In this document: positions 46,001-56,739 of the stretch, one piece after another
Numbering within the stretch: position 1 is the stretch's first letter
Layout: the number at the start of each line of letters is the position of its first letter
From: Angiostrongylus vasorum
Taxonomy: Eukaryota > Nematoda > Chromadorea > Rhabditida > Metastrongylidae
Direction of reading: 5' to 3'
Length of the DNA stretch: 64,000 nt
Assembly (NCBI GenBank): GCA_018806985.1
Contig: JADANN010000200.1
Location: 1 to 64,000, forward strand
Notes under the pieces: model-generated
What the model was told of the DNA's origin: nothing
What the model saw: only the letters and a program-made list of their open reading frames with translations
Databases searched by the model: none
Program-made: the position numbers and the translations under genes

Positions 46001-48703
46001 GATCGTCTGTCTCTATACGATCATCGCGGCATTCTACATGAACGAAATGCCGAAGAAACTTCTCATTAACGGTACTCAACGGATTGATGAAATGTTCACA
46101 CCTGTTTGCACACTGAAAGATCTCAATTCACACGAAATCTGCGATATTCCTTTTAATCGTATGAATTTAAGCACAGGTACGGCCATTTTTGATTCATATA
46201 CTCTGCTCTATCATTGCTTAACTTATGAGAAATCCCCTAATGCCCCCAAAATTCAAGACAGTGCTTGCAGAAGAGATCATTGGTGTAAACGAGTTTAATT
46301 GTATAAATGACATGAGTCAGCTATCTTATGGCAAATGCTCCTATCGCAGCAAACCCGTCCCATGGGGATGGTGTGACCTTTCGCCGGAGGTACTACTTGC
46401 TAAACACTTTATGTCTCAGAACTCGACTTTGTAACGTCTTGTTCTAGAACCAAACTTCGGCTCACAAAATTCTAGTGATTGGCAATAGTTATGCAGCAAA
46501 TCAAGGTCGAATTGTAAACGAAATGTGCACCAGTTCTGACGTTGAAGTGAAAATCTTCCAACAGCACGGCAAGTTCCCCCACCAAAAATTTTAGAAGACA
46601 ACCACTTTTTTCGCAGGTTTCCGTTGTTTTCATATGACAGTCCGAAAATTCAAAACGTCAACTATGGTCGACTAAGATGGATGGCACCGGATGATGCATG
46701 ACTAAAATTTTATTATATAAAGCTTATGTGCTAGTTCTACATTAGCGGTTCAGCATGTGAAGTTCTTTGCGTAACCAAGGAATATAGTCACTGCTATGAC
46801 TCTCGCGGGATATTCCACGAAGCTGTGCGCCAATATAATCCAGATGTGCTCTTCATCCTTACTAGGTGAGCAATAAGATCTCGATGCAAGATTAACGAAA
46901 CTACCAAGATCAAATAAAAATCCAAGTGAAGATGTCTCGTTCTCTTGTTTCCAACAACACGTAGCTACTGGCATAGCTTCTCAATTATGTGTTTTTCATG
47001 CCTTTTGTTAAGTGATTTCATGAAGCTCACTGAGCACATACAAGACGACAACTAGCAGAAAATCTCCCTAAGGTATCTGGAATGGATGGAATTGCCAACG
47101 ACGACTTCAAATGATACGATAGCCATGATAGTGAACAACGCCACGGCCGTTCTCGGCGACCTGTCTCAAATAGTCACTGACCGCATCTTCGTTCTCCATG
47201 CCATTCCTCGGCAGAAGAACAACTTCCACTTCAATCCCACTGCCGCCCTGAGAGTTGGAAACTTTCTGGACCAAGTGCGCTTTTGTTTCATTCCTTCTTT
47301 TACCGACAATGATATAGCATAAAGCATAGTACATAAATAGGTATTCTATACGTCCTTGTCATATCATAAGACTTCAGTGACGAATTTTATATTTTGATGA
47401 CTTCCTTCGATTTGCCCTCCCAACGGCTTCCCGCCTCTTCGTGGCTGGGAGGTGTTCTTGGGTGTCGGACTGCGATGTACAGCAGAGGATTTCGTCCCCC
47501 CGGCAGGGTCTTCCAAGCTGAGAAGGAGTCCGGCGTTTCCATCAGGAAGCCTAGCTAAGAGTAAAGCATTACAGGGATCCACCACCGTTCTGGGTATCAA
47601 AGCCGCATGGTGGCAAATCTCCCCTCTGATCCATAAGGGCTGCGACTGCCTGTGGTGGTGAAGACCTGGGGCAGACTTTGGCCAGACTGACCTCGGGGTT
47701 CTAGAGGACCACAACGGCTTAACCAGTAAATCTCTAAAAAATGGAGATTATGCTGAGACGATCACAACCATTGAGTACGGGCCATTCAAGTACCAAGTAT
47801 CAAGTATTCGATTTGCATACGAATGGTGCTGATCTAAAAATGTCGACTATAATATACTCACATGTGTGTTTTAGACTCAGCATTTGTATAGCGAGCAACT
47901 TAACCATGAACCGTTCCATTCTCATCTTATGATAAAAAGTACATCTTTCTTGTGATCTTGAAAGAGGTAGCGATGCGAACTGTTAGTGGGAAGAAGTATA
48001 GTGATATAGAGATATTGTTATATTGTACCAACGTTTCAAGCAAAAGACTACCTGCGACCTATCTCAAATAGCTATTTAGTTGAGCACTCCGATCGTCAGC
48101 CACCAGTCCTGTGGGTCCATAAACAGAAAATACTCCCTTGATTTGTGCGCAGATGTCCTCCACGCTGCAGCGAGACATTGAAGAGTACCACGCTATGTTC
48201 GCTACTGATTGCTGAAAAAATCCCACACAAATCTCTTAATCATTTGTGCTCTGAACCTTTTTATTTTGCCTTGGGCAATGGTCCAACGAATCAGAATGTG
48301 TAGGGAAGAACGTGTTCAGTTTTTCCTTCTTTACAAAAAAAGGAAAGAAGCAATCAGAATCTCAAATTATCTTTCACTTTCTACCGTCAGGTAATTTTGC
48401 ACATTTCAAGAGAAAGCCATTCTTCCTCATCTTCCATAATTTCAGATGAGCTTCATTAGCCAGACTTCGAACCTTGCGCTCACGCGTTCGATCGTAGAGC
48501 AGGCCGTGGCTTCGTGCAGGAAATGCAGGTTAATTGACTACACCCAGGTGTTCACCGTCAACAGCACCTTCCAGTCGTTTGACGATCAAACGCTACTCGC
48601 ATATGTTAACTGTCAGCTCCATTTCACTCCATATGGTCTTCATCGACTGCGACCATTTTTCAAACGAATATGTGATAACATCTCCTACTCCGGGATTATT
48701 TAG
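40058..48703 (+). CDS. OAC-like membrane acyltransferase with SGNH domain, N-terminus missing, frame disrupted
   Basis: Acyltransferase-3 family protein fused to a C-terminal SGNH domain, the architecture of nematode OAC proteins; expected to be a multi-pass membrane enzyme moving acyl groups. Exons: 40058-40323 (FFVLSGFLM.. HFYYRRVRRI), 40856-40995 (HTWSIALEMQFYLIFPLIF), 43162-43248 (HIYLPEEQAFNMVHARLWQF), possibly 43302-43480 (loop), about 45290-45352, 45425-45598 (VGKLSYSLYLIHWPIY), 45897-46389 (LTETFEK, then PWGWCDLSPE), 46448-46572 (HKILVIGNSYAANQ), 46746-46865 (SACEVLCVTKEY), 47073-47274, 48446-48703 (stop). Junction phases agree from 40856 on, except around the uncertain loop exon. One extra base is needed to be removed at about 40162-40166 (T run), 40966, 45571-45575 (A run), 45976 and 46246-46249 (A run). 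Introns hold mariner and SINE copies. Confidence 0.85.
40405..40460 (+). repeat. (TA)n microsatellite
   Basis: Alternating TA with a few substitutions, within the first acyltransferase intron. Confidence 0.95.
40520..40680. repeat. Short palindrome with hammerhead-like cores and (TTG)n
   Basis: A TTG run (about 40522-40557) is followed by 'gccgacgtttcggcgattt' (minus-strand core) and, 60 bp on, by 'atcgccgaaacgtcagac' (plus-strand core), ending in a CAACAA run. The two halves are inverted copies, so this is a tiny relative of the fold-back family or of Penelope ends, sitting in the acyltransferase intron. Confidence 0.55.
41400..41690 (-). pseudogene. Mariner transposase fragment M2
   Basis: Minus strand. 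Residues NTNDPFFDRV near 41570 and LECFPKPKLNQKKS near 41430 match the catalytic-core linker of mariner transposase (the LLRNKNDP.. and ..PKPKLHQKKV region). Only this middle part remains. Lies in an intron of the acyltransferase. Confidence 0.65.
41712..41992 (-). mobile_element. tRNA-derived SINE
   Basis: Minus strand, complete. Head at 41992 with A-box-like 'gtggcgtagtggttgg' and B-box-like 'ggaatcgatcc', body with 'ccatggcccaccaagcc', 3' end at 41712. Adjacent to M2 in the acyltransferase intron. Confidence 0.75.
42000..43160. other. Intron sequence, nothing recognised
   Basis: Remainder of the intron between acyltransferase exons ending at 40995 and starting at 43162. No domain or repeat identified. 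Confidence 0.5.
44240..45145 (+). pseudogene. Mariner transposase remnant M3 (nearly full length)
   Basis: Plus strand, inside an acyltransferase intron. In order: GRNAAQTTRNTKEA near 44257, ARAWFRKFSPGDFNIEDRD (44326-44385), KWVPCELNDHHKNRRFELS (44460-44516), NDPSLDPVVTCDEK (first catalytic Asp region, 44542-44583), ILYDNRRRSAQWLD, VMVTVWWSAAEPIHHCFLN, GETITAEKCCQQIGKM, SPDLATTDYHFFKHP, and the C-terminal DDAKNACNEFIASRTR. Several in-frame stops and frameshifts make it inactive. This is the best mariner copy in the window. Confidence 0.85.
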
Positions 48704-50910
48704 CCAGAGTTAAATGTTATAACATAGTGTCGTCCAATGTATTAACATGTAATAATCGTTGAATAACATGTAAGATAGAGTAAAAAGTGGACAAGCCATT
48801 GAAATTTCGATCTTAAAGACGAGTTATAGCATTCAAATATCTTATCCGCTCACTGGCTACTCTCAGTGAGCTTGCTTAAGATATTCTCTCCGAGATAGTG
48901 CTAAATGAACGTAGCATCGCAAATAACTCGTGGAATGAAGGGGCTTCTATCAAAACTAGAATGATGTTTTTATATAGTAAGTTGCAGTCCGATACGGCTT
49001 TTATAAGCTTTTTTAGACACAAAGCCACATCCATTTTCAGTTTCCACTACTCTCAAGTTCGGAATAGAAAGTTATCCCATGAATCGTATTTGTTTAAGCA
49101 AGCGCGATGTTCTTACCTTACATTCTTGAAATATGATGGCTGATGTTTCGTGTATTTCGCCTTCCTGGCAGCATCGACGTGCGTTTCACTCCTTAGGCGG
49201 AGTAAAGTCACCCGTGTTTTGTCCATACACTATGAGCAATCGCATTGCATCTTCGCAAGATCGTTCGCAAGACTTTATTGATTACTCGTGAAGCTTAAGT
49301 GAAAGTCGTTCTTATGAATGAGATGATCGTCCCTTTTTTCACAGAATTGCTTAGGATGATTATGAAGAAGTTGTAGGTTTCAGAGCCCTTTTTAAGCTAT
49401 TGACATGCCGAAGAACTACGGTATCTATAACTTAAACGCGCTTATTTGCTAGGATGATCAAACCCCACGTCGTACATGTGACCGATTCAACGCCTCACTC
49501 TCTGTTGCCCACCATTTGTGGCAATCGGAAAAAAATCTTCCTCGAAATATGAGACGCAGCAACAGGTTTACTGCCTTACAAAACGTGCTTCGTATTGGGA
49601 CCCGTACACTCTTCCATTAACGATTTTTCATATCACCGTTGGATTGTTGGTGCAGTTGAAAGAAATACAATCTCTTTGAGGAGCCTTTTCACAAAGTTCA
49701 CTCATGGCAGGATAGAGATCTTACATTTGTCGCACGTTTTACACTACTCGTTTTCATACCTGCTATGCAGATTTCAGCAGTTTTTTTCACTGGATTGGTT
49801 TCTATTCAACCATCATCCAGAAAACACTTCGTACTTTTCGCATATGGCTTCGGCTGCTTTATAGATTTTCGTCCTCTTTATGAATGTTGTTATGAATACC
49901 GAAGAAGTCGATTCTATCCCATAAATCGAGTTCGGCTAAATAAAACACTGCGTATCGGGTTATCGTCAAGTTCATCTTACAAACGATCGTCGATTCGTAT
50001 CTTGGAGTTCTGTCCTCCATCTCGGTGTTAACAAGCTACCAAAGCAGTTTTATGTTCTTCAAACTTTCTTTGATGCTGTTTGAAGTCTATATCCCGTCTT
50101 ATCTGTTGCTCCTTACTACTTCATTCGAAGATAGTCATACCTTGAGATTCGACTGAACATTTGCACTCTTTGGGAGTGCGATAACACTATACATTTATGG
50201 ATGTTCCCATGATATTTGATGATGTGTTTGAAGTGCTTCCTTCTTTTTAAAGTTATCCCTGTCTAATATCTATAGTCAAAACTCCGTGAAGTTCTTTGAG
50301 CTTTTTTCGAATTCCTCGACAAGGCAAAGAATTGCAATAGAACAAGGAACCTGTGTAGTTAAACACATTCAAAGATTTCCTCGACGATCCTCAATAAAGG
50401 AATTAGTGCCATAAGATTCAGCACTTTAGATTTCGAGAAAGACCATTAAGGAGTCCAAAGAATACCAATAATTCCACTTTCTTCAATTGCATTTTTATCG
50501 ATTTTCGTCGCTACCCAATGATGACTTTACCGTTTATTTATAAATGTAACTGCTTCTTCCATGTTCTTCCTTGATACGATGGAATCAACGGAGCCACTGG
50601 TGTTGGTCTGTTTCGATCGAGTAAAGAACATCGAAGGAAATGATGTAAAGGGCACGACCAGGTTAAAAACATTCCCAAACTACTTGTATGACGGAAGAGC
50701 GGCCGCTTTTCATCTATTGTAAACTGGAAGTATCACAGTTAACAGCATGGTCCACTCCCAAGGCTTTTAACTGGCTTGATGAATTTTTAACGAATTTCTG
50801 ATGATATTTTAAACTCGCCGCTGACTTTACATTCGTAGGAAAACTTCGGCTTATAAAACGCTCCCGGGTGACGAATGCAAGACAAGAGACCACTTTGTTA
50901 ACAAATTTTA
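46095..50910 (+). repeat. Right arm of the large inverted duplication
   Basis: Reverse-complement partner of 34415-39330. It holds the SGNH half of the acyltransferase and about 2.2 kb downstream of its stop. It contains an insertion at 47385-47805 that the left arm lacks. Downstream of 48.7 kb I see no further gene; the open frame at 49595-49864 lies in duplicated non-coding DNA. Confidence 0.85.
47395..47735 (-). repeat. Unidentified interspersed repeat, copy 2
   Basis: Inverted relative to copy 1 at 5.3-5.6 kb. It is part of an insertion of about 420 bp (47385-47805) in the last acyltransferase intron. The left arm of the duplication runs from the equivalent of 'cgaatttt' to 'ttgcatacga' with only about 20 bp in between, so this copy arrived after the duplication or was lost from the other arm. 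Confidence 0.65.
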
Positions 50911-51355
50911 ATCATTTTACTGCATAGAAAGGACGAAAGATTCCGAAGTGACCTGCAAGGCATCAGCGCTTTGGTTATCGTTGCAGCCCTTCTATTTTGT
51001 TTCTATCCGGAACACTTTCTTAATGGATACTTAGTGTTCGACCGGTTAGCTATTTTTTCTTCCAGTGAATGAGTTTCTGTTCAATTTTTCTCTTTGTTTC
51101 ACTAACGTAAACGAAGTCGGTCGAACTTTTTTTATTGTAAGTGGAGTTTTAGTGTAATCGCTCCCTCACAAGCCGCATTCATTGGAATAGGATGTCCATG
51201 CACGGCCTAAGCTTCCTGCTACATCGTTGTCTCCCAGAGTTGAACCAAGTATAATCAAGCGAAGTAAAATAGCATTGGATTAAAGCAAAGTCATTTGGAT
51301 GGTTCTAAATCGACTATCCTTTCAGAATGATTTAAATTTTTGACGACAACTACAA
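50910..51355. other. No recognisable gene
   Basis: Flank of the inverted duplication. No domain, RNA gene or repeat recognised. Confidence 0.45.
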
Positions 51356-51359
51356 GCTC

Positions 51360-51445
51360 GCCGAGATGTGTTCAAACTCGAGACCTCGAGGTGGGTTTCA
51401 AACTCGCAATAACCCTTACCAGGGCTCACCTAGCTATCCACGGCA
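51360..51445 (-). mobile_element. Possible tRNA-like SINE head
   Basis: On the minus strand 'ccgtggatagctaggtgag' (A-box position) is followed by 'gcgagtttgaaaccc' (B-box-like). Degenerate; the class is uncertain. Confidence 0.35.
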
Positions 51446-51539
51446 CCAACCATGCTCATTGATTCTCCTTTCTCTCTGCCATGTTTTCACTCTACAGGTG
51501 CTATTAGCATTTAACCGTCAACAGGAATGAGTAAACATT

Positions 51540-51650
51540 GAAACACAGTCAAAAGAATGGAAGGCTTGGCGAGGTCAAAGTGCGGAATCGAACCAAAGAC
51601 CAAGTGTGTACTGCAGTGCATCTCTAACCGCTGTGCTACATACTCCCCTA
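51540..51650 (-). mobile_element. tRNA-like SINE head
   Basis: On the minus strand the A-box-like 'tagcacagcggttagag' is followed by a good B-box-like 'ggttcgattcc', then 'gcactttgacctcgcc' and 'aagccttcc', the last also found in the main SINE family body. It looks like a pol III promoter, but no intact tRNA cloverleaf is evident. Confidence 0.55.
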
Positions 51651-51904
51651 CTATGCGTTTAAACCTAATCTTTCCAAACTTTCTCTTAACCCATTAAAAA
51701 TGGATATGTAAAAGGCAAGATCTTTCGATGGTACTTAAGTGGATATCGCAGAGAGTTCCCTGTGTAGGAAAATACTACGTCCCTGTACAAGAAAGAGAAA
51801 ATAAAGGGTTTGCAAACTCCGAAACCGTCTTTCTCTTAATCTCTGTAGCAAGCAGTAATTCATTGCTTTTCTTTTGGTAAGAAAACACGAGATTATTATT
51901 TCAG

Positions 51905-51970
51905 CATTTATTTATTCACAACAGCCGACACTTCGACGTCTTCGCCTTCTTCATAGTCTAGAAAGGTCAA
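51905..51970 (-). repeat. Penelope-type end motif
   Basis: Minus-strand 'ttgacctttctagactatg', then 'aagaaggcgaagacgtcg' and 'aagtgtcggctg'. It is a degenerate hammerhead-like core about 280 bp beyond the 3' side of Penelope copy E. Confidence 0.55.
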
Positions 51971-52239
51971 ATTGGCACGCATTTCACTCAGTCGAACTCT
52001 TTCATAACCTCAGCAGATGAAACTTATGCATAAATTTCCATTTGTATGATAAGAAGCTTTTAAACACACACCGTGCTCTGTCTTCAGTGCAAGCCTCCCA
52101 GTTATTCGATGGAGAACAGCATGAAATTGACATACGTGGGCAAGAAATGTGCTTGACGCAGGACAACAACTCCGCCTGGGGTATGAAGTGAGATCATGGA
52201 AGATGATAAGACTCTCTTCTTTGCGATTCATTTTTTAAA

Positions 52240-54190
52240 TTTTTGGAATCTACCCAGAACGCAGGAAGACCTCTATGCACCGATGTTTTGGATTCCTATG
52301 CAATGATAGTGCCTTCTGCTTCAAAATCTTCTCCGTGATTTCTCTGTGTCCTAGGCGATCGCATAAACTACATCCGAACTCTTGCAGTCACCGTCTGTAC
52401 CGTTAGACATATTATGCGTTTTTGTGGAGTGCATAGACGGTCATAAAGGCGGTTGTGAACTACTAGCTGGCACCTGAGAGTGTCCACTAGTATTTTAATC
52501 ACTGCTGCCCAATGCTCTTGACCTGCTGTTTTTAAGAAATGTTTTATAGTGATCTTTGTTTCTAACTGAGAGACAGGCGAAACGAAGGACCCGCATAGTG
52601 TGGTGGTGAACGCGCTATTCCCCAGAAAGGACAATAGTGTGTTCGTTCCCCACCGCACACACCTGCGGTCCGGAGTTTTGCAAATATCTCAGCATCATTG
52701 AAGTTATATTTCGCAATATATACCCTCCCATTAAAAAAGAGTAGGCAGTAAATAATAAGTTATAATTGATCCCTATTTCGTTGGAAATGAAGGTCAAGAT
52801 AAATGAGACGCCACTTTTGCCAGCTTATGAATCCGTGCTGACGTATTTTTCTCTCTAAACTTAACCCAAGCAGCTACTCCCTCGAAGCCATTGGAAATGG
52901 CTATGTCCATGGATCACTCTTTCTGCCCCCCTTCGTCTGCATACACTAGTGGCCGTTCGAAATTCCGAAATATTTCTCACAAGCTCCGTTTTTGTGCGTA
53001 AGGAGTAAGAGGAGAGGTAATAAAGCAATATGTTTTTGCTATTTCGAATGCGATACCATTTGATGATCTAGCCGTCTTTAATTTGAACAAGCAGAAATGA
53101 AGGCCAGTTTTCTTTCGGTTTCGCTCAGGGCGAATGTTAGCTGACTGTTCATTCAATAACTCAAAAAATTTGTCCATCTCCTCTTGTGTAGAGCAGATGA
53201 CAAAACAATCATCTATATACCTGCAGTAGAGTGGTGGCTTGAGATCGGTTACTGGTGCTTTCACTTAGACAAAAAGGCAGTGGCAATGTTTGGTGTCAGT
53301 CGATTACCCCCATTTCCAGCCCTTTCATTTATGCGAAATACTTCCCAGACCATCTGAAGACTGAACAGTTTAAGGACTCCTTTAAGAGAGCCGTGAAGTG
53401 CTAATCCAAAGAAATTTACATGACTGTTGTTTCTTCGTGTCGCATAAGGAGCTCGAATATGGCTTGAATTGCGAAATCATTTGGCACAATTGCATAAAGA
53501 GCGGTAGCGTCGAGGAACTCCACTTCCGCGCTGTTAAAATGCCCGTTATGTAGACGATTCAGGAACATTTGACCACTCATGTGAGGGGCCGCTTTGTTTT
53601 TTTGGCAACTGGATGAGAATTAGGTTTATGAACTAAGCTTCTCTGTCCTCGTGCCCGTCTACAAAGCTAATGAGGGTTTTAACCTTCAAGGTTGAAAGGT
53701 CGATAAATCCAAGATATTTAGTTGATAGTAACTTGTGAATTTTGATGAGTAAGTATAGGACGAAACATGTGTCTAAATCGGTAGTAAGTTTCGAGCCTGT
53801 CGCGCTTGTCACTTTGACCCAGTCAATGTTCAGTTTTCGATATTGGCTTTTGAATTTCTTTTCAGATAGTAGGTGGTATAAAAAGTATTTTTAAAACATT
53901 TCCTTCCACTTTAACATCTAACTGGCAACAAATGAATGAGAACGCTTCACGTTTATCACTAGCTCATATTCAAATGGCTTCTAATTTTACTAGTTTCCGA
54001 TCTGCCGTGTACCCGATCTGTGCACTATTGTGAGGTTAAAACTAAACTATTTCTCGCAACAAAAGCTAAGGATTTCCAAGTTTTACTCCGCCGATTTGCG
54101 AAGACTTATGTCTACTTGGATATTCGGATCTTACAGCCCAAGGAATGTTGAAGGAAAAGGAGGTAGCGGTAATGCCTTCATTGCTTGTTT
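52240..54190 (-). pseudogene. Penelope-like element remnant, copy E
   Basis: Minus strand. 53264-52977 keeps the RT catalytic motif: PPLYCRYIDDCFVICSTQ, with the YxDD box, then MDKFFELLNEQSANIRPE. The N-terminal part (53300-54190) and the region after it (52940-52250) are frameshifted but align with copies A and F. A hairpin retroposon (H7) interrupts it at 52563-52762. Confidence 0.8.
52563..52762. mobile_element. Hairpin retroposon, single-arm copy H7
   Basis: Begins at the inner edge of the arm ('ctgagagacaggcgaaac') and runs to the A-rich tail ('gtaggcagtaaataataag'), so it is one arm only. Flanked by similar sequences ('gtgatctttgtttc' before, 'ttgatccctatttc' after), read as an imperfect target duplication in Penelope copy E. 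Confidence 0.7.
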
Positions 54191-54199
54191 TCCATTCTT

Positions 54200-54510
54200 G
54201 GGTAACCTCTTTAGTCTATCCTTGTTACGCAATCGAATCTGAAGCATGTGCAGACTGCTTGCCATCCTGCGCAAGGTTTCTTTAAAAAATGGGTTGCGCT
54301 AATGAAAAATTTGAGGCCGAACTGAAGGACCCGAAAATCCGCGCTCAATCCGGTATGTGGCTTGCACGCGTTACCGTGCTCGAACAAAATCACCACCATG
54401 GACAACGTTTGCGATGGAAAGAAACGAATGGCAAATGTGTTGAGGTCCGCACAACTCGTGAGAGCGAACGATCCAAGTATTCAAGTTCCAAATACCAATG
54501 ATCTTTACCA
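54200..54510. other. Unrecognised stretch
   Basis: Contains a 70-codon plus-strand frame (54289-54501) starting MGCANEKFEAELKDPK. I do not recognise it and it has no splice-consistent partners. It lies between Penelope and RTE remnants, so a repeat origin is likely. Confidence 0.3.
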
Positions 54511-54514
54511 ACTG

Positions 54515-54880
54515 TCACCAAGCTGATCGTCGAGTGACTCGTGGGGACGCCAGTAAGTTTTCAATTTTTTCCCTGTCGCGCACAAGAGTAACCTGTTGGG
54601 TTTACCTCGTTCTAGGAACTCGTTGATTACCATACCTTTCTTCTAAGGTTTTTTTTGAAGAACTGTGGCCATCGAGTCGGTGGTCTTCCTGCAGTACGTT
54701 TACATTCCGAGGAATCCATTTACTAAAGGCTCATGTTCATCGGTTGTCTGTCATACGTCTTTGAGCTCGAAGCCTCTGATCCCATTCCTCAGCTGCCTGA
54801 TAAAGGATGCTCCCTAGCATCGCCTTTTCGACGACGCTTCTCTACAACGCTTAATGATCTTTCATAAGGCTAGCCAACGG
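54515..54880 (-). pseudogene. RTE 3'-end fragment
   Basis: Closely parallels 32995-33350: 'cgagtgactcgtggggacg', 'atcgagtcggtggtcttcc', 'cgaggaatcca', 'catcggttgtctgtcata'. It encodes, on the minus strand, remnants of the RTE C-terminus (the PRNVN..R and TDSMATV part). Truncated on both sides. Confidence 0.7.
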
Positions 54881-54884
54881 ATAG

Positions 54885-56090
54885 GATACCGTGGTTTTTA
54901 GCCCTAATATTTACCCAGTTGTTGAAACACATTCTAGCCCATCTTGCGAATACCTAGATGTTTCTAGATCGTCTACGTACTGCACGTCCCAACAGCGCGT
55001 ACATGATGGAGTCCTTCGACGTTACCGCTCTTTATACAAACGCGTCGAATGACTTCGCTATGCAAGCCATCCTCGAACTCCTTATACAACACGAAGGAGC
55101 AATAAACACGTGTGGCTTCACGATAGATCAGTTGATAACACTATTAAATGGATGCCTGACCTGCTCAATCTTCAGATTGTCCGGAAACTACTACGCCCAA
55201 ATAAGAGGGCTGGCAATGGGACAGCGACTGGCACCAAGCCTTGCCATTGAATTTATGTCTAAAATGGAAGCACCAGTAACCGATCTCTGGCCATTACCCT
55301 ATTGTACATATATAGATGACGCTTCGTAATTTGCTCAACACAAGAGGAAATGGACAAATGATTAGAGCTGTTGAACGAACAGTCAGAGTATATCAAGTTC
55401 ATCTGAGAAAAAACCGAAAGAAAACTGGCTTCCATTCCTGAACATGCAAATTAACCAGTCCGAAAACGGCAACATTACGAAGTGGTACCGGAAGCTAATT
55501 ACCGAAAGCTACGTAGTAAAAACATCTTGGTTCATTACTTCTTCTCTCACCGCTCACATACAAAAACGGCACTTGTGAGGAACATGTTTCGAACAGCCAT
55601 CAGCGTGTGCACAGGAAGAAAGCAGAAGAAAGAATCCTAGAAACTGCTGCAGGAAATAGCCATTTCCAATGGCTGCGAAGCTGTACCTCCTCGGGATAGG
55701 TGTAGAGGAAAGCCCAAGCCCCCCCCCCAAACGATAACTCTGGTGATAATAAGGTCTCGTTTATCCTGCCATTCATCTCAAACGAACTGAGTGCAGCTAT
55801 AACACGCTGCTTAAGAAGGATCGGTTCAGAAAATTCGGTAACCGTAATTGAAATGCACCTAGTCGGTAAACTTGAAGTTAAACCAAGTACCCCACTAGGC
55901 ACGCATAGGATACAAAGACATATCGGAGAGGATTTTGAAGTAGAAGTGACGATCCTCGCATGGGAGTCGAAAACACACGCGCGCAAAATTCTCGAGGCAT
56001 TCTGGATTAATTCCAAGAATCTGAATATGAACCGCAGGGAGAAATGCATCATAATGACGTGTAATAATCTAATCGGCAGTATTTAAGTTT
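54885..56090 (+). pseudogene. Penelope-like element remnant, copy F
   Basis: Plus strand and the best RT frame of the family. 54958-55329 gives about 120 continuous codons: RTARPNSAYMMESFDVTALY, LIQHEGAINTCGF, LAMGQRLAPSLAIEFMSK and PYCTYIDD, ending at the catalytic YxDD box where the frame is lost. 55330-55560 continues with MDK..ELLNEQSEYIKF-like pieces in other frames. 55853-56086 keeps the C-terminal part DFEVEVTILAWESKTHARKI then LEAFWI of the GIY-YIG-bearing end. Dead copy. Confidence 0.85.
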
Positions 56091-56289
56091 GTTGTTTTTG
56101 ATGTGAAATGGACATTACGCCTCCATGTAAACTTGGGACGATTAGTCTCAAGGTGACATATTCAGTGGGAGACTCACAGAGAGGGGTGATTATGCGATGA
56201 AGTTATTCTGTGTTCAACGTGATTGAAATCTTGGTTTAGCACTTTCTCTGTTTGGTTATGGAAGTGCTTGCTGGGTAAATTGCGATCAA

Positions 56290-56390
56290 CTTGACCTTTC
56301 TGGATTCTGGCGAAGACGAAATCCGCCGAAACGTCAGCTTGTTCTTGAATAAAGAATAGAATAACACCTCGCGTTTGCTCAACAAGAATA
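56290..56390 (+). repeat. Penelope 3' end with hammerhead-like core
   Basis: About 210 bp after the C-terminus of copy F: 'caacttgacctttctgga', then 'ttctggcgaagacgaaat', 'ccgccgaaacgtcagctt'. Here the CTGANGA box is altered to CTGGCGA but the GAAAC side is intact. The flank is shared, inverted, with 20785-20870. Confidence 0.6.
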
Positions 56391-56391
56391 A

Positions 56392-56675
56392 AAGGATAAA
56401 GGATAAAGCTCTCGGCGTCGATCAATCCCCTGAGGGATGCGCCATGCATTCGACTTCATTAAGTATCGTTGGAGGTGATTGAATGCATATCTAGCCTTTA
56501 CAATGACTCGCGGTGGCCTACCGATGTATCGAGTCAGTGCTGCTATCCCCGCAGACAAGTCTGGTACCAATTTGCCGACCCCGGATGGATGGAGGGCTTG
56601 GTGGGCCATGGGCGCGGGGATTGATTCCACGTGTATGTCGCAGTGGCGCCTCCAGCCACTGCCCCACATGCTCCC
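56392..56675 (-). mobile_element. tRNA-derived SINE
   Basis: Minus strand, complete. Head near 56675 ('gtggggcagtggctgg', 'ggaatcaatcc'), body with 'ggtaggccaccgcgag', and 3' end 'gagctttatcctttatcc' at 56392. Confidence 0.75.
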
Positions 56676-56739
56676 TACTCAACAAGAATATAAAGAATTA
56701 TTCATTTTAGTTGCATGGAATTCTGGAGTTGTGGAAGCG

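Noticed and set aside
47364..47714. 116-codon minus-strand frame
   Set aside because: Lies wholly in an interspersed repeat and is not conserved in the other copy at 5.3-5.6 kb.
51540..51650. A functional tRNA gene
   Set aside because: A- and B-box-like sequences are present, but I could not find a consistent acceptor stem and anticodon arm; the downstream text matches the SINE body.
55600..56052. 150-codon minus-strand frame
   Set aside because: Antisense shadow of Penelope copy F; the same antisense pattern appears at 3003-3191 opposite copy A.
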